From: Larix kaempferi
Lineage: Eukaryota > Streptophyta > Pinopsida > Pinales > Pinaceae
Length of the DNA stretch: 64,000 nt
Reading direction: 5' to 3'
Assembly (NCBI GenBank): GCA_027924585.1
Contig: BSBM01001436.1
Coordinates: 1,612,001-1,676,000 of the forward strand
The notes beneath the pieces were generated by a model that was not told the DNA's origin, searched no databases, and worked only from the letters and a program-made list of their open reading frames with translations. Both the position numbers and the translations under genes were made by a program. Numbering within the stretch: position 1 is the stretch's first letter; each line of letters begins with the position of its first letter. Positions 1-9,859 of this stretch are shown here, piece after piece.

Positions 1-284
1 CTCACACAAGTCAATCATCTTAATTCTCGGTTTTACATAATTCCTGATATATTTTTGCACCTTGCAATACATAGTTACCGAACAAAAACAATCAGATAAA
101 ACTTCTTTAAACAATTATCAGTTTGTAACGTGTTGAGTAATTACTTCAAAAAATAAAAAAGGAACCTTAAAATAAAAAAGAATATAATACAATCTCATTC
201 ATACAACCAATATATGAAAACCAATCAACTAATAACATGCTCCAGAATAAAACAGAATAGTTTAAGTCATGGTTGAAGAATTAC
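1..284. other. Unassigned AT-rich DNA
   Basis: I see no gene here. If the neighbouring aminopeptidase-like exon belongs to a real gene, this stretch would be its downstream intron, since that exon ends in a good donor site facing this way. No later exon of the family is recognisable before the window edge. Confidence 0.4.
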
Positions 285-384
285 CTGTCGATGCACCTCT
301 ACAACTTGATGCACACCATTGTAGATGGGATTTTCCAATCTTTCCTGCTCGCGTTTTTCCTCTGACATTACTCTCCAAATATTA
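285..384 (-). CDS. MAP2: Methionine aminopeptidase 2-like exon (partial gene)
   Basis: On the minus strand this stretch reads [20 protein letters not shown] and continues [12 protein letters not shown], then stops at a donor site (CAG followed by GTAATT). Plant type-2 methionine aminopeptidases have a closely similar segment just before the catalytic pita-bread domain, with the pattern WRxxSEEKRExERLxxPxYNxVxxxAEVHRQVRKY. The enzyme removes the initiator methionine from nascent cytosolic proteins and is a two-metal enzyme; no metal ligand lies in this exon. A possible acceptor (ending CTATAG) lies just upstream. No stop or frameshift is seen, so it may be one exon of a live gene with long introns extending left of the window, or a captured fragment. 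No other exon of the gene is recognised nearby. Family match is from memory of the motif. Confidence 0.6.
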
Positions 385-1152
385 CTATAGATTCATAACC
401 CAATGTTCTGACTGTAGACAAGAAAACTAAAAGCAAATTCGAATGCTAGCTGCTACAAAGAATACCTATCTCCATTTTGTCTGTACTGTGTGTGTACTAA
501 GGCCTCTACTGCAATATGTTGTCAGTATATAAAAACCACCATGAATGAACCAGTTCCAAATGAGATTTCTTATATTCTATATGCCCATTCAGGTAATTCC
601 CAGCGATCAATTTAAAAGACAAAGATATTACAAAAAGAAACTTACATAACAGTTGTTTCTCAAGCTACAGCCAAAGGGCAAAAGGAGGAAATCACAAAAA
701 CAACATATCATCAATTCGACAGGAGGAGGTATGTTTTCAATAAGAAGTCATATTGAAAATTTGATTTTTTGAAACACAAAAAGAAGACAAGATGTCGACT
801 TTGTGCAAAATAATGTGGATGTTGATAGGGATGACAATAAGGTTCAACTGAAGAATGTTCTTTCTTGATCTCAATTAAGAGATTTCCTTATTAATCTTAA
901 GTTGTATATTGATATCATCGTCAGATAAATTAAATTAATTCGTCAACCCATAATATTTTGTCAGTAGCTACAAAGTAATACTAATATTTAAATTCACCAG
1001 AGCCTGTAAACGCTTCTATCTCAAAAAAATTAGGTATCTATGTCAAAAAATCGGAGTCCAAGCATGAAGCTGGACCCTACTGTAGTGAAAATTAGTTGCT
1101 GGCATGTGATGCAAAGGAACGAGCTATAAGAAGTTTGTACAATTACACTAAC
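385..1152. other. Unassigned stretch
   Basis: No coding sequence, RNA gene or repeat that I can support. It would be intronic if the flanking minus-strand exons belonged to one transcript, but nothing shows that they do. Confidence 0.35.
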
Positions 1153-1227
1153 CTGGATCAGGGCCTCATGCCGTTTGCTGAAGACAAAGTAGTTTGAGAA
1201 CAACGTGATTGCTTGCTTCAAAGGCCC
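1153..1227 (-). CDS. Unassigned 25-codon exon with a consensus donor
   Basis: The minus strand is open for exactly 25 codons from GPLKQAITLF to KRHEALIQ and ends CAG followed by GTTAGTG, a strong splice donor. A related sequence lies at about 4712-4774, where the acceptor is intact (TTTCAG) and the exon reads DFVERAIT before being cut by a CACTA-like terminus. The two copies align over roughly 60 bases including intron sequence (AAACCCAAAATC on the plus strand). The acceptor in this copy appears lost. I do not recognise the protein. It could be an exon of the gene that also gave the fragments around 4 kb, or an unrelated gene. Confidence 0.4.
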
Positions 1228-1271
1228 GAAAATTTGAGATCTGGCGAAAACAAAACCCAAAATCCTTGATT

Positions 1272-1536
1272 CACTACTACACATATGGGGGGTATTAAGA
1301 CAATACTTGTGTAAATTGTCTCAACTTAAGACCAAACAAAAATGGCGTATTGTCTTAAATATTGTCTTTAAGCGAGTGTCTTAAACTATTGTCTTAAATT
1401 ATTGTGTTAAACTATTGTCTTAAGCTTAAGACAATAGTTTATGACACTTGCTTAAAGACAATGCACAATTTTTTTTTGTCTTAAGTTGAGACAATTTACA
1501 CAAATATTTTCTTAATACCTCCTCTATGTAGTAGTG
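1272..1536. mobile_element. CACTA-type MITE, 265 bp, nearly fully inverted-repeat
   Basis: The element begins CACTACTACA and ends TGTAGTAGTG. The inverted arms continue inward through the motifs TATTAAGACAAT, GTGTAAATTGTCTCAACTT and AGACAATAGTTTA, so that most of the element folds on itself. There is no coding capacity. CACTA-superfamily elements make a 3-bp target duplication; here the flanks are ATT on the left and ATA on the right, one mismatch. The left terminus may alternatively be the left end of a larger element ending at 4711, whose right flank is ATT. Confidence 0.75.
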
Positions 1537-1558
1537 ATAGGATGCAAATATTTATAAT

Positions 1559-1628
1559 AGGGCACGGTGGAATCGAACCACCAATCTTATGCATTAATGC
1601 AGATGCTCTACCATTGATCTAGTACCCT
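1559..1628 (-). tRNA. tRNA-like sequence, probably a degenerate tRNA
   Basis: On the minus strand a 7-bp acceptor stem (AGGGTAC with GTGCCCT, one G-U pair), a D arm of the GATC-AATGGTA-GAGC type with one mismatch, and a perfect T arm (GGTGG-TTCGATT-CCACC) are in tRNA order. The anticodon stem does not pair (TCTGC against CATAA), so the anticodon cannot be assigned and function is unlikely. It has no 3' body like the SINEs at 34 and 48 kb, so I treat it as a tRNA pseudogene, possibly of organelle origin. Confidence 0.45.
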
Positions 1629-2123
1629 ACAACTTCATATACAAGAAGAATATTTGTATTTATTTCACTCATTCTATGGATTGATTTGCAGGATCTGTTA
1701 TGCAGGCCCAATATGTCAATGATTAACATGGAAGTTTGGACAAAGATGCATGAAGATAATGCATCTTACCTAGTGCTTCATCTATTAGACTTTGGGCAAA
1801 GGTGGCTATATCAATGCATTCGGTACTATATTGATCCTCATGTACGCTGGTAGTGGTAATTATTTATTCAAGGAGCTTTTCTTGTACATGATGATGCTTG
1901 CAGAGCATGTAAAGAAACCAAGACAATGCCCACAGAGTATATATAACGACATATAACTAGTGGAAAACCACAGAGTAATTTATTTCCCAAATAGGAAGAA
2001 TTAGCGAATGTGTCGAACTGACGGCATGCACTCACAAATTACAATATTCAGTGTTAATTGTAGCTCTGTGCAATAATTTTAAAATATAGTGTGAAGAGAT
2101 TGGATGATATCCAAATGTTCAGC
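1629..2123. other. Unassigned stretch between tRNA-like sequence and LRR pseudogene
   Basis: No gene or repeat seen. It lies just downstream of the broken LRR gene on its coding strand. The stretch where transmembrane and kinase segments would be expected shows no trace of them. Confidence 0.35.
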
Positions 2124-3869
2124 TCAATTTCCATTCGAAGACTGCACACAACTAAACATAGTTCGTAAGGTTTTTAAAAATAAAAATCTATCACAACCAA
2201 AGTAATTCATTACCTGTAGGAATTGCACCAGAGAAATTATTGTATTGTTGTATGGGAAATTCAAGTATGCCAAGCCGACTATATCCATCAACGCCATTGG
2301 TATTTGGCCATCTAGAAGGTTTATAGATAAGTCCAGAGATTCCAGCAGGGTTAAATTACGAAGTGCAAGAGGGATATTGCTAGTGAGACTGTCACTGGAA
2401 AGGTTCAAATTTCTAAGGCCATTCAACAATCCCAACTGAGAAGGAATCCACCCACTTAACCGATTTCTGGATAGGTCCAAAAATTCCTGGGTCGAAAATA
2501 AATATGTGTAGAAGAGCTTCCCTCCTTTGAAATTGAATATGAGTTTGTCCTGCCATAGCGTTTCCGGCTGAGACTCTGATGCACTGTGTTTTATCAGAGC
2601 TTGCAATAGACCTATCTTTGCAGGAATCTTACCAGAAAATTTATTATTTGAGGAATCTAGAAGTTGAAGGCTGCTGAGGTCCCAAATCCAATCGGGTAAA
2701 TTTCCTTGTAATCGATTATAACCCACAGTTATGATGCGTCGGTTTCTGTTTTGTCCCCAACTTTATGGAAGCACGCCACTCAAATTATTATTACAAAAAT
2801 TTATGAGTACCAAATTGCTATGATTATTGAAAGTTATAGAAGGATGCAATCGAGTGAGATTGTTTCAGGAAAGAGACAAGCTATGCAGTTCATTAACCGT
2901 CCTATTTCCGCAGGAATCTCTCCCTACAAAGAATTGTTGTCTAGTTTTAGATATCTCAACATTGAACAATTTGCTAGTAAGGGCGGGACGAGGCCGGCGA
3001 ATTGGTTATTAGACAGGTCTAAGTATGTAAGGTGGGTCAGCTTGGCCAGAAAAAAAGGAATATTGCCTCCAAATTTATTGAGATTGAGATTCAGGAAACC
3101 AAGATTCATAAGCTCCCCAAGTTTAGATGGCAATTCTCGAGAAATGCTATTTTTCCCAGATTTAAATTCTGAAGACGTTTTAGTTGACCGATCCGAGGAG
3201 GTATGATTTCACTGATATGGTTGTTGTAAGCTAGAAACACCTACAGGTTTGTAAGATAACCTAGTTATGGAGGTATTCTACCAGTGAGATTATTGGAAAA
3301 CAGAGCTAACTCATGCAACATTCTTAACTGTCCCATTTCAAAAGGAGGAATGGTTCTTGCTAGGCTATTTTGAGACAAATCCAAGACTTCCAGCTTCAAT
3401 AGCTTACCTAATTCCATAGGAATTATTCCAGACAACCAATTTGCTGATAAATTGAGATGCAAAAGCTCCATCAGGTCACCTAATTGGGAAGGAATGCTTC
3501 CATTAAGCATAGTATCATCAAGCCTTATTATAGTTAACTTTTGTAATGAGGTTAGAATCTCTAGCAGTATATTTCCATGGAGCTGGTTCTGGCTGAGATC
3601 CAGCACAATCAAAATTCTTAGGTTTCTGATCTGAGGAGGAATTGAGCCAGAGAATTTATTAGAAGAGAGATTAATATCGATGAGATACCCGAGTTCGCTA
3701 AGCTCTCTAACCAAAGCACCTATGAGATTGGTGGCTATGAGATTAATCTTCTCCACTGTTGGCGTCGTTCCATCGCAGCATGAAACGCCTCTCCAGTTGC
3801 AAGGATTGTTGTTGATGCTTGAATTCCAGTTAGCCAAAACACGATCTAGATCACTTATCTTCCTCTAGA
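2124..3869 (-). pseudogene. LRR receptor-like gene, frameshifted and truncated
   Basis: Reading the minus strand from about 3869, an LRR N-terminal cap (ANWNSSINNNPCNWRGVSC) is followed by about a dozen leucine-rich repeats of the plant LxxLxLSxNxLSGxIP type. After these comes the spacer typical of receptor-like proteins and the PSK/PSY1-receptor type, with the motif FKGGKLFYTY followed by FLDLSRNRLSGWIPSQLG. Plant proteins of this type sit in the plasma membrane and bind peptide ligands or act in defence. The gene is broken by in-frame stops near 3258, 3232 and 2911 and by frame changes near 3160, 2880 and 2730. It has no signal peptide exon, transmembrane segment or kinase domain. A TAG lies just before the LRR cap and the preceding bases look like a splice acceptor. 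It lies on the same strand as the exon fragments upstream, inside the candidate CACTA element. Confidence 0.8.
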
Positions 3870-3933
3870 AGTCCTAGGAAAAGCTGAATTTTATACAAAG
3901 AAAATGATAACAATGACCTAATATTCGACATAC

Positions 3934-4444
3934 CTCACTTCCATGCCCTCCCTGACCATCCTTGGATTCCTGTTCACTTCCCTCATCACTACTCTTTGTT
4001 TTTTGGGCCGCACTTCCTTCCTCTTGGGTTTCCCTGGATTCTTGTGGGGCTTCACTGGCTTCTTCTTGTGCTTCACTCTCTGCATATTTCTTGAACTTAC
4101 CCTCCTTTCCAGAGTCTGATGCTTCTCCCCCTCTTTCTTTTCTCCAAATTCTGGCCTAAGAATTATGCACATTCTTTGCAAGTCATATGGGTTGTGGGCT
4201 TCTTCCTTATTTAGCTTAGGCTTGTAGAAGAAAAATATCTCGCCCTGTTCCTATGCCAAAGTTTAAAACACTTGAATGAATTTTTACATCAAAATTCCCT
4301 AAAAACTGAAACTGCCATAATTCTCAAGCAACCATACATTAAGAAAAACAAAGATTTTAATACCCATGGAATTCCTTTAGAAGAGAGCTTGGCCTTCCTT
4401 CTGGTCGGTGTATAGAGCCTAGTCAATCAAGGATGAAAAGCTTC
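3934..4444 (-). pseudogene. Two exons of a conserved plant protein of unknown name
   Basis: Exon A (4364-4444, 27 codons) follows an acceptor TTTTGCAG, reads to KAKLSSKGIPW and ends at GTATTA; it has an in-frame TGA at codon 6. Exon B (3934-4244) follows a CAG acceptor and reads GEIFFFYKPKLNKEEAHNPY, then DLQRMCIILRPEFGEK. A one-base frame change near 4130 leads into an acidic Ser/Glu/Gln-rich run starting GEASDSGKEGKFKK and ending GGHGSE at a donor GTATGT. I recall a widespread plant protein with the pattern EIFFFYRPK-KEEAHS-DDVQR-YIVLRPE followed by a similar acidic linker, but I cannot name it or its function. Splice sites are kept, so this is a genomic and not a retrocopied fragment. The later exons are absent; an LRR gene starts instead. 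Confidence 0.6.
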
Positions 4445-4711
4445 CTGCAAAATCTCAAAAATCTCAAAGCATAAAATCAGTTTTAGCTGTAAAAAGATAG
4501 TAATTTCAAAAACTAAAAAATAAAAGCAAGCTTCCAAAACAAACAAACAAAAACAATCTAAAATGGATATTTAAAATTAGATTTTGATTTTGTCTTAAAA
4601 ATCGTTTTAAATATCATAAATCTTTTAAAAACTATTCAAATTAAGTATTTGAGACAATATGTTAATTTTGTTTTAAAAATTTGTCTCAAACATCCCCAAC
4701 TTGTAGTAGTG

Positions 4712-5159
4712 ATTGCTCGCTCCACGAAGTCCTGAAATTTGAAGAAACCCAAAATCATTAAGCATGATAACAACCAAATGGAAAACATCATATATATATA
4801 CATGGGGCTAATTAAGTTGAAAATCGATTCAGTCCATATATTATGGACAAATTTACCAAAAAAAACCGATTTCCATGATAGTTCAAGGGCTAATTTACCA
4901 AAGAGAAACTACCATCCTACAAATTTGGGCGAATTAGAGAGAGCGGGCTTATTTTTACGGGCGATGGGAGCTCCAAATCTAATCAAACAAGGGCTAAATG
5001 GCTATATTTAGGGTCTCTTAATATATTTTATGGGGCTAATGTGCCATTTATAAAAAATAAATATATAAAAATTGGGTTAATCATAGTAAATGATGGTTTA
5101 ATTAAAAAATAGCCCACTAAAAAACTAAAACCCCTAAATTTAGCCCATGGGCTAAGATT
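4712..5159. other. Truncated exon copy and A/T-rich spacer
   Basis: Bases 4712-4731 are the first 20 bases of an exon (minus strand, after TTTCAG) related to that at 1153-1227, cut by the CACTA-like terminus. The remainder contains repeated phrases such as GGGCTAA and TTTACCAAA, suggesting an old non-coding repeat. I see no gene. Confidence 0.4.
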
Positions 5160-7251
5160 AGCCCCTAAAATTTTCCCTACTAACATATCTACATTATCGG
5201 CACTTTCCTGAGCCGAAGCCACATTGTCTACTGCCATGAACTGAGGGTCGCTATTAGTCCCCTGAAAAATCGAAACTTCTGTTATTATGACTTCATCCTG
5301 GTCGTCTTGAGTTTTCATCCTCTTTTCCAATCTTCTCACGATAGGCTTCTTCCTTTTATAAAAAAAGATGGAATCCAGCTTTGCCACTTAGTGTTGCTTT
5401 GAGGGAGTGAATGGAGTGAGAGCGAGATCTTGATTTGAGACATGTCCCTCAATGGTTGTCTCTGGAGTGTTTATCGTTAATACATCCATGTCCATATATT
5501 GTGCGCCTAAGCTCCCTTGATCCAGAACTTCCTTAGACTTCTCTGCTTTCTCTTTTTGCCTTTGCAATTCCGTTGCTTCCTTCTCCGCTCTTTCCTTTAT
5601 TTACTGCAACCTTTCAGCCTCTTCTCTCTTTATCCTTTCGACTTCTTCTTTCTGTAGTCTCTCGGCTTGTCCCTGCTGAATTTTGGCAGTTTCTACATCC
5701 TGACGCTGTTTCTCTTCACGTTCCTTTTGAAGCCTTTGATTTTCTTCCTCTTTGAGTCTGTCTGCCTCCTCTTTATTCTTCTTTTTAGCTTCCTAGCGTT
5801 GCTTCTCTTCTTCCTCTTTTTTCTTTAGCCCATCTCCTATGGCAGCTTTGGAACTGGAAATAGCCTCGCTTTTGGGGCGGTAGCACTTGCCCAACTCGGT
5901 CATGTTTTTGGCACTTCGAAAAAACTCTTCATCTTTGTCAAAAAGGTGCGCGTAATCAAAAGTGACCTTGCAGTTAATACAATGAGCAGCGACTTTTCCT
6001 TCGGGGTCATGCCTTCTGAAAATATTTGTTCCAAAATGGAAGGCTTCTAAGTCCTGAGAAAATTCTATATGATCTCTTGCCTTGGGGAGCTGGTATGCTC
6101 CAATGGTAAAAGGAATTGGCGGGTATGCGACCTTCTTTTCATGGAGCACCTTACTAACTCCATCGATAAAGAGTTGCCTTATGACTTCTTTATGCACTAC
6201 GTAATTCGTGGCATAATGGGGAAATAGGGATGGGGGTCAACTCCCTCCACACATTCTTATGTATGTTCCCTTCGAAGAGAAGTAGTAATCTCCGAATGCT
6301 TCTATGATTGGCATAACATTATCCGATAGGCGATTTGGCTCCGCCTTGAAGAGTAGTTGATATAGGGGCATGATGAACTTTTCACAAATCTGAGTGTAGT
6401 TGCTTGCATACTTGTGTGCCCACGTCATCTGATAAGCCACATGGAGGGGAGACTCTTTTCTCTCCCAGATGCATGCCAAATCGGGGAAAGGGTGTTTGAT
6501 GAATAAACAGTCCACTAGATAAGAGGACATGAAGAAATTGACTCTATTTTGTGTCAATACTCCATGTACAGCAGTTATATGTGAAGCCATGCTATCCAAG
6601 ATAATATCATCCCAATTGAATATTGTACCATGTGTGGCCACATGGAACATCACTAGCACCCAACCAAGTTTATATATGTTTCCATTTGCCACACCGAAAA
6701 ATCAGCTCAACATGAGGGCGATGAGCTTGTACGGAGTCCTCAGATGCTAACTCTCATACTCTCCACTAGTCCTTGACCTTCTTTGCCTCTCAATAATTGT
6801 CATCTTCCTTGCATATTCCAAAGGGTCCATTTTTAGACTCGATATCCACTCATGATTCAGTAGGGTCTTAGGGTAGGGAAATTTCTATGCTGCCATGATA
6901 TGATCTGGTGCAAAAGATGCAAGACCCATCCCGGTGACATCTGTGATGAATCTGGTGTCAGTATTCACTTGGGGTAGTATCCAACCAATAACCTCTGAGC
7001 ATGGGAACAACTCGAGGTAGGTTGTTGCTTTGTGGAGACCAGACCTTTTGATGTTATTATAAACCATTAGCTCTTCCAAGGAGGCTTCAGGGAAGTTTTG
7101 GTCTTCTACAGTTCTGTATAGTTCGCCCCATTGATATTCTGGGGAAACTCCTATCACCTAACATCGTCTCGAGTGAGGTTTCCAACAAGATCTCTATGTC
7201 CAAGTCTGGCTCGGCTAGCTTGGCTTTCTTTCTGGCGGATTGCCTATGCAT
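5160..7251 (-). pseudogene. Coiled-coil protein of a repeated plant family, broken
   Basis: The minus strand encodes one protein of about 690 codons interrupted by stops and a frame change. The likely start is the ATG at 7251 (MHRQSARKKAKLAEP), with a one-base frame change near 7155. In order come a segment with GMGLASFAPDHIMAA, then KFPYPKTLLNHEWISSLKMD, and a globular part with FNWDDIILDSMASH, FFMSSYLVDCLF and the WAHKYASNY to GTYIRMCGG stretch. Near residue 430 a short Cys/His motif reads HCINCKVTFDYAH. It is followed by a long Glu/Lys/Arg/Gln coiled coil (KEEADRLKEEENQRLQKERE and onward) and a basic segment RRLEKRMKTQDDQDEV. Stops lie near 6884, 6748, 6700, 6235, 5793, 5603 and 5388. The pattern feels familiar from unnamed proteins found in many copies in plant genomes, with some resemblance to plant mobile domain proteins, but I cannot assign a function. 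Confidence 0.55.
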
Positions 7252-8809
7252 ATCAGACCTGTGACGATAATGAAGGGACCAATGAGGAATCCTAATGAAT
7301 AGTGCAATATTTATGATGCAAAATAAGTAGAAAAAAACTTAATGTGAGTGCCAACTCCCATTTAAAACTGTGCATTAAGGCTGAACACTCAGGAAGCCAA
7401 ACATTTACACAAAATTCTTCCGTGCAGCAGTTCAAAGAGTGCGATTTAAACAGAAAACAAGTGTTGCTGATAATATTATCACCATAATCAATGAGTAAGC
7501 AAGCACTAACGACATTATTTTAGAAATTTAAAATGTGAAGTACTTATGTCGTGGAAGAAGACAAGATTTAAAGCAAACCATGTGTTTTATTATCTATGCA
7601 AGTCTAACTTTTTAGCAACAAACAATAGGGTCGAGTAAAGATTTCCTTTACGAAAACAAAACATCCATACAAGCATCTACAACCGAACTGAAACTTATGT
7701 TGAGCAAAACTGATAGAAGTAAATGTGCGTGTATGAAAAGAAACAAAGCATAGTCACTGTGTGGAATCTGTCTACTAGACGAGACTTCTGCTGCTGAACA
7801 ATCTACCCAAAATATGACTCCTTCTTTGACACAAAATGACCGTTGGGCACTACGACATAAGACCAACCAGGGTGGGATGATGCGGGGAAAACTGCGCGAG
7901 ATAAAGGACTAGAGCGAACAATAGCGCAGATGCGGGGTTTTGAAGTTCCTGGTGAGTTTTAGTAACAGTACGCTTGCTAGGTTGAAACTAGTTAGCGACC
8001 CAGCTAAGAGAAAAAATTCATGTGGGTGCTAGAATCCATAAAATGACAAAATTTAAAGCCAACAGTCATGGAAAATAGACTTAACCAAGCACAAAAGGTT
8101 TAAAAGAGATGCAGGGTTTGAACAAAAGACGTGGGCGAAACCTGCCGCAGCGCGACTGTCTCTCAATGTCACACAGATGAGGAAAAATCGACCTTCAAAA
8201 AGAACCATCCCCCTAAAAATTTCATAAAAACTTAAAAGACCAACAGATGATAAAACTAAATCTCCCAGCGTTTAACACAAACGGAACAGGGTTGTCGAAC
8301 CTACTTGTTGATAGCGGGATGGCTTATGAATGGCGAGTCCTCTAAGTGGTTGCAACTTGGTGTTCTTCCTTAGCGCATGAATAGTGCTCTTCCAACTTCG
8401 CAAATGGTGGGAGAAAATGCCAAAACCCCGTTACATATATACTTATGAGCATTTAAAACGCACGAGTATTGGTGGTTGGGCACTTAAATCGCACGGGGCT
8501 CGATAAAATGAAAACTAAATGCGCACGGGGCTCCGCTTTTAATGTTTCCACCTACCCGTACTCGCATCCTCCCAAACAAATGGTGCCGACGGTCTATGCG
8601 GAGCAGGCAGTCGATGATACAAATTTATCTGCCCAGCAACAATCGGCTAAAAAAAGAAAAAAAACGCGATGTTGGGAGACACAAGACTCTTGGAAAAGGC
8701 ATCTGGTCGGTGAAGTTAAGCCAATTGTTAGCGCAACGGTTGACACATTTGAGCCTTAAGACTGTGACAAAGACGCAGCGACGAGGATCAACGAAGGGAA
8801 AAAAAAACT
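7252..8809. other. Unassigned region upstream of the coiled-coil pseudogene
   Basis: This would be the 5' flank of the coiled-coil gene. I see no second gene. GC content rises after about 8470, where the minisatellite-like region begins. Open frames here lack recognisable motifs. Confidence 0.35.
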
Positions 8810-9180
8810 ATGCAATGGTCGGCTAGAAGTGAGCCAAATAATGGCGCAACGGTCGGAGAAAATAAATCCAGAATCGGCGCAACGGTCAGCGACAATAAAT
8901 CCAGGATCGGTGCAATGGTCGGCGATAAAAGCGTTAAACCCTGTGACTGGAACGCGAAAAAGGGCCCAAAAACAATCAGTCGATCGACGAAATATGGGCC
9001 TAAACACCGCGCAACGGTCAACGAAAACAAAAATAAAAATGACGACTGGTCGATGAAGATAGGACCAAGATCGACGCAACAGTCGACAAAAAGTAAGTTA
9101 AAAACTACGACTGGTCGGTGAGGTTAGCCTTAAAAGTTGTGACCACTCTATCAACAAAAACCCCTAGTCGGCGAAAAATA
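8810..9180. repeat. 33-bp minisatellite in a degenerate repeat field
   Basis: Three tandem units start at 8844, 8877 and 8910 with the pattern GCGCAACGGTCGGCGA followed by AATAAATCCAGGATCG. Further degenerate units containing CGCAACGGTC or GACTGGTCG recur to about 9180, and similar phrases (CAACGGTTGACAC) occur from about 8730. The unit is 33 bp, so the plus strand reads an 11-residue repeat (ATVGENKSRIG, ATVSDNKSRIG). There is no further sign that it is coding. Confidence 0.7.
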
Positions 9181-9378
9181 GACTAAAAGTTGCAACCTGT
9201 TTTTTTGGAGAAAAACTTGAATTTCTGCCTTAGCCAAAAAAAAATTCTCTTGGAGAAAAAAAAGGACAACTTAAAGGGTCAAAAAACAAAGCTTTGAAGA
9301 GAACACAAAAGTCTCTAAAAATCAACGAGGGACTCTATAATTTTAAGAAAATTATGGGGATCAGGTTACAGCAGCAAC
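9181..9378. other. A-rich spacer
   Basis: Purine-rich DNA with no gene recognised. It ends where similarity to the 41-kb copy of the long repeat begins. Confidence 0.3.
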
Positions 9379-9859
9379 ACTCTCTTGTTCAACTAGATAA
9401 AATATGATAGTATTACATTCTGATATAGATCAATTTGATGAACTTAGTACCATTATTCCATTATCTATACACACAACTACAATCTTATCATATTTCAAAT
9501 ATAGCATTTACTTTTGTATTATAATATTTCTATTCACAATAGCCAAACAATATCAATAGTTTATCGAGTTAATTAACAAGATAGGGTGGGCGCACAAAGT
9601 TTCTCCCCAAAACAATTGAAATGGGGCTGCGCTAGTGGGGACAAAATGAAGGCGTGCACGTACTTAAGCATGCACACACCATTAGGTTTGGTACCGAACC
9701 GAGGCGCGTGCACGTTTTTAGCGCGTACGTGCCTAATAGCGCATGCGCTCCTGTTAAGCAAAATAAATAAAACAAACAGGGAAGAACACGTTCTATTTTC
9801 CTTCCAATTGGAAAATATTCACTCACCTGGCGCACACGCGGAGTAAGAGACCACTACAC

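Larger units (their letters stand above)
1272..4711 (-). mobile_element. Candidate CACTA-like element carrying gene fragments
   Basis: The left end (1272) is CACTACTACA and the right end (4711) is its complement TGTAGTAGTG. Both are followed inward by a run of G and a GACAA-type motif. The 3-bp flanks are identical: ATT at 1269-1271 and ATT at 4712-4714. Between them, all on the minus strand, lie exons of an unnamed conserved plant gene and an LRR receptor pseudogene. That is the arrangement expected of a gene-capturing (Pack-type) CACTA element. Against this, the left end also belongs to a complete MITE, the TIRs match well for only about 10 bases, and a roughly 60-base related sequence flanks both sides. 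It may instead be two independent insertions. Confidence 0.35.

Noticed and set aside
2751-3206. 151-codon plus-strand frame
   Set aside because: It is antisense to the LRR pseudogene and shows no protein-like pattern of its own.
3918-4181. Lys/Arg-rich open frame on the minus strand
   Set aside because: Another frame of the same stretch gives an acidic linker continuous with the conserved exon and ending at a donor site; the basic frame is a shadow after a frame change.
7648-7866. 72-codon minus-strand frame, Ser/Leu-rich with Cys
   Set aside because: No motif, no start context and no homologous repeat; probably chance.
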